45,603 nt of DNA from Ruania albidiflava DSM 18029 (GTDB lineage Bacteria > Actinomycetota > Actinomycetes > Actinomycetales > Beutenbergiaceae): the NCBI RefSeq assembly GCF_000421225.1, contig NZ_ATWL01000022.1, positions 1 to 45,603 on the forward strand. Reading direction: 5' to 3'. The notes under the pieces were generated by a model. It did no database searches, was not told the DNA's origin, and was given only the letters and a program-made list of their open reading frames with translations. Below, one piece after another: positions 15,257 through 24,472 of this stretch (its first letter is position 1; each line of letters starts with the position of its first letter). A program made the position numbers and the translations under genes.

Positions 15257-16183
15257 GTGGCTGTACCGCTCCAGCAGGTGAGTCCTGCCCGGCGTCGGCG
15301 TAGCAGTCGCCACGCCGGGCGGACCACCTTCGGGTATCTACTCCTCGCTCCGCAGACGCTGGGCCTACTGATCGTCGGACTCGTCGCCGTGGGCGGCGTC
15401 ATCCAGCTGAGTGTCACGCAGGTCAACGTCCTCGCCGGGACGCGAGAGTTCGTCGGGTGGGACAACTACCTCCGGATCGCGAACGATCCGGAGATGTCGA
15501 TCATCCTCTCGAACACCTTCTTCTTGGTGATCGTGCTCAGCGTCGTCGGCACCGTCCTGGCACTAGCACTGGCGACGCTGCTCAACCAGCCGCTGCCGGG
15601 TATCAACATCTTCCGCTCAGCGATCTTCATCCCTGCCCTGGTCACCACAGTGGCCTGGACCCTGGTCTGGCGCTTCATCCTCCAGCCGCAGGGGATCTTC
15701 GACGGGATCGTGGGGCTCGTCGGCATCGGCCCGATACCGTGGCTGCGCGGCGGTTGGCTCACGTTGGCGGTCTTCGCCGTCATCCAGATCACGAAGAACG
15801 TCGGCATCAACGTGATGATCTTCCTGGGGGCGCTGCAGGGTGTGCCCCAGGACCTGCTGGATGCGGCGCGCGTCGACGGCACGGGCCGCTGGGCGCGGTT
15901 CCGCCACGTGGTGCTGCCGCAGATCTCAGCAGCGGTCCTGATGGTGTTCATGCTGATGATCAGCGGGTCTTTCAAGGTGTTCGAACTTGTCCTGCTGCTC
16001 ACCAACGGCGGGCCCGGAGTGCAGACCTCGGTGCTTGCCTTCGAGATCTACCGTCAGGCGTTCCGACTCAACGACATCGGATATGCCGCGGCACTCGCCG
16101 TCTTCCTGTTCGCCCTCGTCCTCGCGCTCATCGGCCTCGTCTGGCTGGTTCGAAGGAGGCTGGTCTTCCATGAAGACGACTGA
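15257..16183 (+). CDS. Sugar ABC transporter permease, MalF/UgpA type
   Basis: A 308-residue inner-membrane permease with about six membrane helices. The EAA loop that docks the ATPase is DLLDAARVDGTGRWARFRHVVLPQI, in which DAA replaces EAA but the G and P landmarks are present. A basic N-terminus (SPARRRRSSRH) precedes the first helix. It starts at GTG. Its end overlaps the next permease by 14 bases, so translational coupling is likely. It forms the channel with that protein. No ATPase gene is present in this operon. Confidence 0.9.
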   Translation: MAVPLQQVSPARRRRSSRHAGRTTFGYLLLAPQTLGLLIVGLVAVGGVIQLSVTQVNVLAGTREFVGWDNYLRIANDPEMSIILSNTFFLVIVLSVVGTVLALALATLLNQPLPGINIFRSAIFIPALVTTVAWTLVWRFILQPQGIFDGIVGLVGIGPIPWLRGGWLTLAVFAVIQITKNVGINVMIFLGALQGVPQDLLDAARVDGTGRWARFRHVVLPQISAAVLMVFMLMISGSFKVFELVLLLTNGGPGVQTSVLAFEIYRQAFRLNDIGYAAALAVFLFALVLALIGLVWLVRRRLVFHEDD

Positions 16184-17024
16184 TCGACGCCGCTCTGTCG
16201 CGTTGCGCCGCGTGCCGAGCTACCTGCTGCTCAGCGTGATCTCCTTCCTCTTCATCGGCCCCATCCTGTGGATGCTCAGCGGGTCGTTGAAGTCGATCAG
16301 CGAGATCCTGCGCTATCCGCCGACGATCTTGCCTGAGGTCTTCCAGTGGAGCAACTACGTCGAGGTCTTCACGCTGCAGCCCTTCGGACGACCGATCCTC
16401 AACTCCGTCGTCGTGATGGTCCTGGTGTGCGCACTGACGCTGCTGGTAGCCATCCCGGCCGGCTACGCTCTGGGCCGGGTGCGTCCTGCCGGTGCGGCGG
16501 TCATCTTCGTGGTGCTGCTCAGCGGCATCTTCATCCCACCGGAGGCGGTCATCGTGCCGCTCTTCGAACAAGCCGCCCAGCTCGGATGGATCGACACCTA
16601 CATCCCCCTGGTGCTGTTCACCGCACTGCTGTCCACTGCGCCGGTGGCCATGTTCATCCTGCGCCAGGCCTTCGTCACCCTGCCGGCCGAGTTCGAGGAG
16701 GCAGCAACCCTTGACGGCGCAAGCCGAGCACGAACGATGGTGCAGATCTTCCTCCCGCTCGTGCGGCCCGCCATCGCCTCGGCCGTGGTGTTCACCGCGT
16801 GGTTCAGCTGGAACCAGTTCCTCGAACCTCTGGTGTACCTGCGTTCGCAGGCGAACTTGACCGTGCCAGTCGCCCTCACACTCTTTGAGGACCCGCTGGC
16901 GGGACCGCGCTGGAACGTGCAGATGGCGGCCACGACGCTGTCGGTGCTGCCAGTGCTGATCGTGTTCCTGATCGCCCAACGACACGTGGTCTCGGGGCTC
17001 ACCGCCGGTGGGCTGAAGTCCTGA
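16170..17024 (+). CDS. Sugar ABC transporter permease, MalG/UgpE type
   Basis: A 284-residue permease with six predicted membrane helices; the second half of the heterodimeric channel. The EAA loop reads EFEEAATLDGASRARTMVQI then FLPLVRP, a full match to the family pattern. GAAGGAGG lies 10 bases before the ATG, inside the end of the preceding gene. The C-terminus RHVVSGLTAGGLKS is the usual MalG-type ending. Next gene 27 bases downstream. Confidence 0.9.
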   Translation: MKTTDRRRSVALRRVPSYLLLSVISFLFIGPILWMLSGSLKSISEILRYPPTILPEVFQWSNYVEVFTLQPFGRPILNSVVVMVLVCALTLLVAIPAGYALGRVRPAGAAVIFVVLLSGIFIPPEAVIVPLFEQAAQLGWIDTYIPLVLFTALLSTAPVAMFILRQAFVTLPAEFEEAATLDGASRARTMVQIFLPLVRPAIASAVVFTAWFSWNQFLEPLVYLRSQANLTVPVALTLFEDPLAGPRWNVQMAATTLSVLPVLIVFLIAQRHVVSGLTAGGLKS

Positions 17025-17051
17025 CGAAATCCAGACTCTGAGAGGAAGCCA

Positions 17052-17849
17052 GTGCCCGCGGAATACTCCGGCCCCTTGCGGCTGAACTACCTGCAGTACA
17101 CGGTGAGGTCGGATCGGCAGATGTTCGAGACGATCATCAGAGTGCTCGAACCTGACGTCGTCGACGCCGCCACACCACGCCGACTCCTGTTCGTGCTGCC
17201 CTCGTGCCCGGAGCTCAGCCACCGCTCCGGGGACGGGCTCGATGAGATCCTGCGAAACGACCTGCACAACCGGTACGGCATGGTGGCCGTGGCCCCGAGC
17301 TATTCGGACTGGCCGTGGATGACCGATCTACCGGACCAGCAGATGTTCCAGCAGGTGCTGTACTTCATCGAGGACGTCGTGCCATTCATCGACGGGCTCT
17401 ACCCCGGTGCCACCAGGCTCCTGATCGGGCACAGCAAGGCGGGTTCGGCCGCGCTCCAGCTGTTGCTCCGGTACCCGGAGCTGTTCACCGCAGCGGCCGC
17501 GCACGACGCACCGATCATGAAGGAGCAGCCCGACCAGTGGGAGATGCCCTACTTCTGGCCGAACGCAGAGCACTTCCGAGACTTCGCCATCCCGCACCTG
17601 CTCCGGACACGGGGCCAGAGCCTCGGGCCCACCCCGCGGATCGGTCTGTACGGATACGCCAACTTCGGCAAGAACCCGCCCTCCTGGTCCTACGACCACC
17701 TGACCGCAGCCCATGAGCTCCTGGACGAGCTCGAAATTGCGCACGTCTACGCCAACGACACCAAGCACGAGCACCGGTGGGACGCCGGTTGGATTCCGGA
17801 CGCGGTGGCGGCGCTCGATCGCATGTCGGCTTCTTACCACCGCCGATGA
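17052..17849 (+). CDS. Alpha/beta hydrolase (esterase-like)
   Basis: A 265-residue cytoplasmic protein with an alpha/beta-hydrolase core. The nucleophile elbow LLIGHSKAGSAAL gives a G-H-S-K-A-G motif with the catalytic serine. An early strand RRLLFVLPSCPELSHRSGDG supplies the oxyanion region, and the late HEHRWDAGWIPDAV contains candidate histidines for the triad; the acid residue is not assigned. GTG start with AGAGGAAG before it. It ends the importer operon, so it likely removes an acyl or similar ester group from the imported compound. This is inference from context; no substrate is evident. Confidence 0.75.
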   Translation: MPAEYSGPLRLNYLQYTVRSDRQMFETIIRVLEPDVVDAATPRRLLFVLPSCPELSHRSGDGLDEILRNDLHNRYGMVAVAPSYSDWPWMTDLPDQQMFQQVLYFIEDVVPFIDGLYPGATRLLIGHSKAGSAALQLLLRYPELFTAAAAHDAPIMKEQPDQWEMPYFWPNAEHFRDFAIPHLLRTRGQSLGPTPRIGLYGYANFGKNPPSWSYDHLTAAHELLDELEIAHVYANDTKHEHRWDAGWIPDAVAALDRMSASYHRR

Positions 17850-18345
17850 GTTCATGTGTGCACCGCACGTGCCATTCCGACACCTGAGCATGGAGGCGCC
17901 GATCCGACAACACCTCTGACCGACAATTCCGGGCAAATATTGCGGCCGACCTTCGTTGCTACTGCCCTCCACTTGAACTCTTCTTTCGGGCGCATAACGC
18001 AACGATGAACTACCTGTGCCCGCACACATATACTCGAATGTTTGATCGACTATCGTCATACCGATCAACCCCTTCGCCCGCCCTCGCACTCCCTGCGGCC
18101 ATCCCGAGGCCAGCCCCGGGAACGCTGCGCCGATTCGCGCCTGAGCTCTGCACTACGCCTGCAGCGAGGCCTCCCCTGCGCGTGACTTCGGGCCCACCGC
18201 AGCCCTCTGCACCCCATCGATTCATCGAACCCCTGGCGTTCACCATTGGGTCGCTTCCCGGCAACACATGATGGCATCAATTAAATCTCTGTTAACGATC
18301 GGCCAACGATCGGTAAGCGCTTGACACGTGCGATACAAATGTCGC
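17850..18345. other. 496-base intergenic region, lower GC
   Basis: No gene is supported here; the short open frames on both strands overlap each other and lack ribosome sites. The region is visibly richer in A/T than its surroundings. It contains a 7-bp inverted repeat, TTGATCG (18042-18048) and CGATCAA (18062-18068), separated by 13 bases, which may be a regulator site. Its last 50 bases hold the promoter and operator of the surface phosphoesterase gene. Confidence 0.5.
18294..18339 (+). promoter_or_regulatory. Operator, 11-bp-spaced repeats and leaderless promoter of the surface phosphoesterase
   Basis: AACGATCGG occurs twice at 11-base spacing (18294-18302 and 18305-18313), so both copies face the same side of the helix. 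It is followed by GGTAAGCGCTTGAC (18312-18325), whose core AAGCGCTT is a perfect palindrome of LacI type. TACAAA (18334-18339) is placed exactly so that transcription would start on the ATG at 18346; the corresponding -35 is weak and lies within the operator. TTGACA at 18321 is a tempting -35, but no suitable -10 is spaced from it. Confidence 0.4.
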
Positions 18346-21300
18346 ATGCATACACTCACTGGATGCACGCCAAGGGCGACGCGGGGAATCAGTAGAACCA
18401 CTCGACGCAGAATGGCCGCAGGAATCACTGCGTTCACCGTTCTTTCGATCACAGGAGTGGTCACCCCTGCTGTCGCGGGTCCGGACACCTCGCCTTCTGC
18501 CACGGATGCGGCCGTCTCGAGCGTGCCTGAGCCGGACATCGTCAGTATCGACTTCACCTCCGAGGGCCCGGTCGAGCACACCAGAGACCGCACGGTCACC
18601 GCTGACGGCGTCGCCCCCTCGATCGAGTACGACGAGTCGGTGCAGCGTCACGTGGCGAACTTCGCCGCTGAGGAGGACCGGACCAGCACAGGCACCGGGG
18701 CGCTCATCACCGATATTCCGGACGCATGGTCGACCAGCGACCCCGAGCATGTCGACGGCGTCGACGTGCTCGACGGCGGAACATTCGAGTGCTTCTTCCG
18801 CTATGACGGCGACATACCGGTCCCCTCGGGGCAGACGAACCGCATCTGCTCGGGCGGCCCGGAGGGCTATGGGTTCTACCTGCCGGCCACGGGTGAGTTC
18901 CTCCGGTTCCAGGCCACCTCCACCTCCGCCGACAAGAACACGGCGACTGCGCCGATCCCGGTGCAGCCCGGCGAATGGGTGCACGCAGTTGCGACCGTGG
19001 GCGAGGGTGAGATCAAGCTCTACCTCGACGGCCAGCCCGCTTGGGAGCTACCGGTCCAGCCCGGCGTTGGTTCCGGGACGGGCCGCAACCACCTCGGCCC
19101 GTACACCCAGCTGCGGGTGGACTCTGTTCCGAAGTGGGGCATCGGAGGCCAGCCGACAGCCGACGGATTCACCGCGCCCGGAAACGTTGCCGTCGCGGCT
19201 TCACGTGCGTGGAGCAGCGTGCTCACCGACGAGCAGGTGCTGGATCTGTGGCGGGCCGAGCGACCGACACCGGCCGACGTGGACCTTCCGGACGCCGACA
19301 TCCTGGACGTCGACTTCTCCAGCCCGGACGACCCGTTCCAGGACCACTCCCCCGCTGCTCGTGCACCACGCTCGACGGGTACGACCGACGTGGCACGCAG
19401 CACCGCGTTCGCGAGCCAGCCCAGCTACGCCTACACCACAGACGGCGCGAACGACCATGTCTTCTACCCACTGCAGGATGCGTGGGCCGACACCGGCATG
19501 CCTCGCACCGACGACATCGCGACCTGGGCGGACGACACCTGGGCAGGTGAGGGCATCACCCTGCAGTGCGACGTCATGGTCCGGGAGGACCTCCCGGTGG
19601 ACGGCGCGCCGCACTTCTGTGCCGGCAAGAGCTCAGGCGGCTTTGGGCTGCACCTGAGCGACTCATCGATCGTGGCCTCGTTCCACATCAACGGCGGCTA
19701 CCGCAGCGTGACGTCGGCGCCGATCGACAGCGGAGTCTGGCACAGTGTCGTGGCCACGTTCGACGGCACCCAGGTGGCGCTCTATGTCGATGGGGCGCTC
19801 CAGGGGGTCAACTCCTCGAACACGGCCGGCAACGTCAAGGCGCCGACAGCGGGGTCGAGCATCGAGCCCTACGTGCGCTACTTCGCCATCGGTTCCGATG
19901 TGAAGGGGCGCGGCGACATCGAGACCCCGGCAGCGGTCACGGTCGGTCACGCCCGGATCTGGAGCACGGCGCTGAACGCCGACCAGGCCGCGCAGCTGGA
20001 CCGGGACTCCTTCGGGGACCGGATCGCCTCTCCTGAGCTCATCACCTCGGTCCCGGCCGCCGGCTCCCACCTGGAGTCACCCCAGGAGTTCGACGTCCAG
20101 GTCAGCGACCGCACACTGGCCACCGGCTGGCGCTACCTGCTCGATGGCGAGCCGATCGAGCTCGGTGAGGTCATCGGTGCAGGCATGGCTGCCGGCGACC
20201 ACGAGATCGCCATCACCGCTGTCGATGTGTTCGGACGCCCGGTGAGCTGGACCATCCCGTTCACGTCGCCGAACATCCCGGAAGGCGGCGGCACCGACAC
20301 CGGTCAGGGCCGCGGTACCGTGACCCTCTCCGCGATCGCGACCGGCTCGAGCGAGCAGGTCACGACCACCTTCCAGGAGGCCGACCTCATCGACGCCTCC
20401 GGCGGCGTGCAAGGAGTTGTCAGCGAGTCTCCGGAGCGTCTCGGACTCGACTTCACCAACGACCTGGACGATCTGACGGAGATCACCGGCTCGCTCACGC
20501 CCGATGACGGCGAGCTCGTCGAGACCCCCGCCACCGGCAACGGCTACCCGTTCCAGCGTTACGACATCGAGCTGCCCAGCAGCGAGCACGGCCAGCAGCT
20601 GCTGTGGAGCGGCCAGGTGGACCCGGCCCGGATGGCGCGGCTGTGGACCTGGGACGTCGACAGTGAGCAGTGGGACTTCATCGACGTGGCACCGGGTGCG
20701 GCCGATGACGACACACACCTGCAGGGAGAGCTGCAGCCGCGCATGATCGACACCAACAGTGCCGAGCGGCCCGTGGTGCACGTGCTGGTCACCGCCGAGG
20801 ATCCGTTCCTCGACAACCTCTCACCGCGCGATGACTCCGCGGGTCTCCCAGAAGCGAGGGATCATTTCGAGGATCCCGAGGACTACGACTTCTCCTTCGT
20901 GCACTACACCGACCAGCAGTACACGACTGAAGTCGCCTCCGGCAGCGACCACGGCTGGCCGAGCAGCCTGCCGTGGCAACACATCGATGGTGCCACGAAC
21001 ACCCCGGAGGAGTCCGCGGTCTTCCGCCAGGCGCTCATCGCACAGAACGAATGGATTGCGGCGAACCAGGACGAACGCAACATCCGCTACGTCGCCAACA
21101 CCGGTGACATCATCAACAGCGAGGTGCCGATCAACGACCTGCAGTTCGATCCGGACGCTGAGGATCCGATGGACGGGTCATCCGTCTATGACTACACGAC
21201 CGCAGACGGCGAGGTCGCTGGTGTCCAGGAACAGGTGCGCAGCGAGTTCGAGGTCGCCCGAGAGGTCCAGGAGCCGCTGTGGAGCACTGGCATCCCGAAC

Positions 21301-22980
21301 CAGACAGTGGCGGGGAACCACGACAACCACAACGGCGACCACAACGGTCCCTTGTCTCCGTTCGCCCAGTTCTTCCCGGCTTCGGCCTACTACGAGCAGG
21401 CGGAGACGCTGTGGCCGGAGGACGCCTCGTACCACGCCATGGACGAGGTCACCGATCCCGAGACCGGTGAAGTGATCACCCGAGGGGAGGACAACTCGAA
21501 CAACTACGTGCTCTTCTCCGCCGGTGGGCTCGATTTCGTCGCAGTCGGTCTGTCCTACGGCGTGACGGACGAGGAGATCGCGTGGGCCAACTCTGTCTTC
21601 GAACGGTTCAGCGACCGCAACGGCATCCTCATCACTCACGGCTACCTCAGCGCATCGAGCCAGCCCGACGGCCGGGACGCACCACGGGGCGCCGACGGAG
21701 GCAGGCTGTACGACCAGGTGATCAGGGACAACGAGAATGTGTTCCTGGTGCTCGGCGGTCACTTCCACGGGGTGGGCACGAACGTCGAGACGGTCCGTAG
21801 CTCTGACGGGACGACCCGAGTCGTGCAGATGCTCGCCGACTACCAGGGGTACCTGGTTCCGGCGGAGCAGGTGTTCACCCCGGAGCGCTGTGCTGCAGCC
21901 GGGCTCGACCCCGAGACGCAGTGCATCGTCGGGACCGGCGCTGACGCAGGAAAGATCGACGTCGACGGCGACGGGTCGTGGGATCACCTCGCCACCGACA
22001 AGCTCGCCCTCGGCGCAAGCTTCCTGCGGATGCTGCAGTTCGACACCGAGGAGAACACGATGTCGGTGGACACCTACTCACCGTTCCTCGATGAGTTCGG
22101 AGCCACCGAATACGACCATGGCAGCTCGCCCAAGACCACACCGGAGCCCATCGACCGCTATAACGGGGCCGAGGACAACCTCACCGTGCCGGTCAACTTG
22201 AGCACCCGCATGACATCGTTCGGGACGGATGGCCTGACCGTGGTCACACCGACCGAGAACGTCATCGGCACCAAGACGGTGAAGTCCGGCTTCCCGGCGA
22301 CCGTGACGTGGAGCGGCCTGACGGAAGGTCAACGATACGCCTGGATCGCAGTGAGCCGGGAGGCCGAAGAGCCCACCGGAGTGATCAGCCAGTTCGGTGG
22401 CACGTTCGTCGCCACGGCCGCTGGCACTGACACCGAGCCGCCGGTGCTCACCATCCCGCAGGGCACGACAGTGGCAGTCGGTGCGGCGTTCGATGTGCTC
22501 GCCGGAGTCAGCGCCGTCGACAACACCGACGGCGATGTGACCGACCGCATCGAGGTCATCGGCGGTGTCGACACCACCACGCCGGGCCACTACGCAGTCA
22601 CGTACGTCGTGGCAGACACCAACGGCAACCAGGCGATCGGATCGCGGGCCGTGGCAGTCCTCGACCAGTCGAACGAGCCGTCCGACCCCGACGACCCGAG
22701 CAGTCCCGGCGGCTCCAACGACGGTGGCTCCGACGGCGGCGGCTCCGACGGAGCTGGCTCCGACAACACCGGCTCCGACGGGACCGACGGGACCGGCACC
22801 GACACCGACGGCAGCGACGGCAGGGATGACTCTGCCACGGCCGCAGGCACCGGCGATCACCTGGTGCAGACCGGTGCGGATGTCGCCTGGCTCACAGCGA
22901 CGACAGCTGCCCTCCTCCTGCTGGGTGCCCTGCTGCTCCTCGCGCGGCGTCGCCGAGCCGCCAAGGGTAGCGCTCGCTGA
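18346..22980 (+). CDS. Cell-surface LamG-metallophosphoesterase
   Basis: A 1,544-residue secreted enzyme. Residues 1-44 form a long signal peptide (RTTRRR then a hydrophobic core ending TPAVA). Two LamG/concanavalin-like domains follow at about 64-305 and 319-555, then an Ig-like segment (~562-645). The calcineurin-type metallophosphoesterase spans about 847-1220, with metal motifs VHYTDQQY, NTGDIIN, AGNHDNHNGDH, THGYL and GGHFHG. A fibronectin-like segment and a DUF5011/HYR-like domain (~1364-1440) lead to a Gly/Ser/Asp linker. The sortase-like LVQTG (1506-1510), a membrane helix and an RRRR tail complete it. It is probably wall-anchored and removes phosphate from a glycan or lipid outside the cell. 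The start is chosen for its basic n-region and fit with a leaderless promoter; GTG at 18328 and ATG at 18412 are alternatives. Confidence 0.85.
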   Translation: MHTLTGCTPRATRGISRTTRRRMAAGITAFTVLSITGVVTPAVAGPDTSPSATDAAVSSVPEPDIVSIDFTSEGPVEHTRDRTVTADGVAPSIEYDESVQRHVANFAAEEDRTSTGTGALITDIPDAWSTSDPEHVDGVDVLDGGTFECFFRYDGDIPVPSGQTNRICSGGPEGYGFYLPATGEFLRFQATSTSADKNTATAPIPVQPGEWVHAVATVGEGEIKLYLDGQPAWELPVQPGVGSGTGRNHLGPYTQLRVDSVPKWGIGGQPTADGFTAPGNVAVAASRAWSSVLTDEQVLDLWRAERPTPADVDLPDADILDVDFSSPDDPFQDHSPAARAPRSTGTTDVARSTAFASQPSYAYTTDGANDHVFYPLQDAWADTGMPRTDDIATWADDTWAGEGITLQCDVMVREDLPVDGAPHFCAGKSSGGFGLHLSDSSIVASFHINGGYRSVTSAPIDSGVWHSVVATFDGTQVALYVDGALQGVNSSNTAGNVKAPTAGSSIEPYVRYFAIGSDVKGRGDIETPAAVTVGHARIWSTALNADQAAQLDRDSFGDRIASPELITSVPAAGSHLESPQEFDVQVSDRTLATGWRYLLDGEPIELGEVIGAGMAAGDHEIAITAVDVFGRPVSWTIPFTSPNIPEGGGTDTGQGRGTVTLSAIATGSSEQVTTTFQEADLIDASGGVQGVVSESPERLGLDFTNDLDDLTEITGSLTPDDGELVETPATGNGYPFQRYDIELPSSEHGQQLLWSGQVDPARMARLWTWDVDSEQWDFIDVAPGAADDDTHLQGELQPRMIDTNSAERPVVHVLVTAEDPFLDNLSPRDDSAGLPEARDHFEDPEDYDFSFVHYTDQQYTTEVASGSDHGWPSSLPWQHIDGATNTPEESAVFRQALIAQNEWIAANQDERNIRYVANTGDIINSEVPINDLQFDPDAEDPMDGSSVYDYTTADGEVAGVQEQVRSEFEVAREVQEPLWSTGIPNQTVAGNHDNHNGDHNGPLSPFAQFFPASAYYEQAETLWPEDASYHAMDEVTDPETGEVITRGEDNSNNYVLFSAGGLDFVAVGLSYGVTDEEIAWANSVFERFSDRNGILITHGYLSASSQPDGRDAPRGADGGRLYDQVIRDNENVFLVLGGHFHGVGTNVETVRSSDGTTRVVQMLADYQGYLVPAEQVFTPERCAAAGLDPETQCIVGTGADAGKIDVDGDGSWDHLATDKLALGASFLRMLQFDTEENTMSVDTYSPFLDEFGATEYDHGSSPKTTPEPIDRYNGAEDNLTVPVNLSTRMTSFGTDGLTVVTPTENVIGTKTVKSGFPATVTWSGLTEGQRYAWIAVSREAEEPTGVISQFGGTFVATAAGTDTEPPVLTIPQGTTVAVGAAFDVLAGVSAVDNTDGDVTDRIEVIGGVDTTTPGHYAVTYVVADTNGNQAIGSRAVAVLDQSNEPSDPDDPSSPGGSNDGGSDGGGSDGAGSDNTGSDGTDGTGTDTDGSDGRDDSATAAGTGDHLVQTGADVAWLTATTAALLLLGALLLLARRRRAAKGSAR

Positions 22981-23008
22981 CAACGGTCTCTCTGCACTGA
23001 CCGCAGCG

Positions 23009-23064
23009 CCCTCTTGTTCGGCGGACCGAGGCCCCACTCAGCCTGGGTCCGCCGAACAAGAGGG
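23009..23064. terminator. Bidirectional 19-bp hairpin between convergent genes
   Basis: The arms 23009-23027 and 23046-23064 are perfectly complementary over 19 bases, beginning CCCTCTTGTTCGGCGG, with an 18-base loop. It lies 29 bases after the phosphoesterase stop and contains the stop codon of guaD in its loop. It can serve as terminator for both convergent genes. No T-run is present. Confidence 0.75.
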
Positions 23065-24360
23065 AGGACGGCGCCGCATGCGCGGTGCCTCTCCCGCCAC
23101 CCACACCTGCGCGACATCGGCCGGTGTGCCGAGAGCGAAGATCTTCGCCAGCGCGTCCCCCGCGCTGGCCGCACTCCGGAGCACCGCCTCGGCGGTGGAA
23201 CCCTCCTGCGGACGGAACCACACGGCGTCGAAGGCCATCCCCTCGGACAGGTGACCGACCTGGTCCAGGCCGAGGGCGTGAGCCCCAGCCACCGTGGCCA
23301 GGTGCAGGAGATGCTCGGGCGCGAGCGGGACGCCGTCGGGCCGGGCCTGCTGGGCGAAGTACGCCTGGAGGCCCTCCTTGATCAGGCTGAAGCCCGTACC
23401 GCCGCCCACATCCGAGCCGAGGGCCACGTGCACACCCGCGTCCAGGTGCGCGCGCATCGGGAACAGCCCGCTGCCCAGGGAGGCGTTCGAGCTCGGACAG
23501 TGCGCCACGCTCACACCTGTCTCCCCCATCCGGGCCAGCTCCGCAGGCACCGGGTGCACGTTGTGCGCGAGCACCGAGCGCGGGCCGAGCAGGCCATGCC
23601 GGTCGTAGGTGTCCAGGTAGTGCGCAGCGTGCGGGAACAGCTCGGCGACGGCTTCGACCTCGGCGGTGTTCTCGTTGACGTGGCTGGTGAAGTACAGGTC
23701 CTCGCGGGAGGTGAAGGTCTGTGCGCAGGCGGCGAGCAGCTCGTCGGTGGCGGACAGGGAGAACCGGGGAGTGACGGCGTAGCGCAGCTTCCCGCGGCCG
23801 TGCCAGGTCTCGATCAGGCGGCCCGCCTCGCTCAGCGCTGCGTCAGGTGTGGTGTGCAGGGTGTCCTTGAGCAGCCGGTCCCCCACCACCAGCCCGGCGG
23901 TGATCCGCAGGCCAGACCCCTCGGCGGCGGCGAAGAACACGTCCATCGCGCTGGCCTGGTGGGCGCCGAACACCAGCGCAGTGGTGGTGCCGGCCTGGGC
24001 CAGCCCGGCCAGCAACTCATCAGCCACCTGGCCGGCGTAGCCGGCGTCGGCCATGTGCTCCTCCTCCGGGAGGGCGCACTCATCCAGCCAGTCCAGCAGT
24101 GGCATGCCCAGGCCGCCGATCGCGCGCACCTGCGGGTAGTGCACGTGGGTGTCCACGAACCCCGGCAGCAGGATGCCCGCCCGCAGGTCGAGGACCTCCG
24201 CCTCGGGCGCACCGACGCGGGCCTCGGCAAGCGAGCCACGGCCGGTGATGGTGCCGTCTGTGACGGTCAGGGCGACGTCCTCGTCGGAGCGGAGCTGACC
24301 GCCGGTGAACGGGTCCGAGGGCACGTCCAGGACCCGGGCTCGGTAGATCGTGGTTCTCAC
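23038..24360 (-). CDS. guaD: Guanine deaminase
   Basis: A 440-residue zinc amidohydrolase that converts guanine to xanthine and ammonia in purine salvage or breakdown. Metal-site motifs are in order: LPGFVDTHVHYPQ (HxH and the guanine-deaminase YPQ), TSHVNEN, VLAHNVH, VAHCPSSNASLGSG and LGSDVGGGTGFSL. The PSSN and SDVGGGT elements distinguish guanine deaminases from other amidohydrolases. It starts at GTG with GGAGGG before it. The last codons (PSCSADPG) are encoded by the terminator stem, so the C-terminus is probably not conserved. It lies 112 bases downstream of the binding-protein gene of a ribose-type importer, probably on the same transcript. Confidence 0.9.
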   Translation of the reverse strand: MRTTIYRARVLDVPSDPFTGGQLRSDEDVALTVTDGTITGRGSLAEARVGAPEAEVLDLRAGILLPGFVDTHVHYPQVRAIGGLGMPLLDWLDECALPEEEHMADAGYAGQVADELLAGLAQAGTTTALVFGAHQASAMDVFFAAAEGSGLRITAGLVVGDRLLKDTLHTTPDAALSEAGRLIETWHGRGKLRYAVTPRFSLSATDELLAACAQTFTSREDLYFTSHVNENTAEVEAVAELFPHAAHYLDTYDRHGLLGPRSVLAHNVHPVPAELARMGETGVSVAHCPSSNASLGSGLFPMRAHLDAGVHVALGSDVGGGTGFSLIKEGLQAYFAQQARPDGVPLAPEHLLHLATVAGAHALGLDQVGHLSEGMAFDAVWFRPQEGSTAEAVLRSAASAGDALAKIFALGTPADVAQVWVAGEAPRMRRRPPSCSADPG

Positions 24361-24472
24361 GGTGCCCTCCGCACGTCGTTGTCTACGTCCGACCGGCCCT
24401 CATTCCATCACGTTTTCACAGTGCGGACGAGTCTTTCCGTTTGGCTGCGCCGACGTGCGGAGGACTGGTGAC

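Noticed and set aside
18005-18271. Overlapping 80-90-residue frames on both strands of the intergenic region
   Set aside because: Neither has a ribosome site or family resemblance, and they mirror each other; treated as non-coding.
18321-18326. TTGACA as the -35 box of the surface phosphoesterase gene
   Set aside because: No -10-like hexamer lies 16-19 bases downstream; the nearest (TACACT) is 24 bases away and inside the gene.
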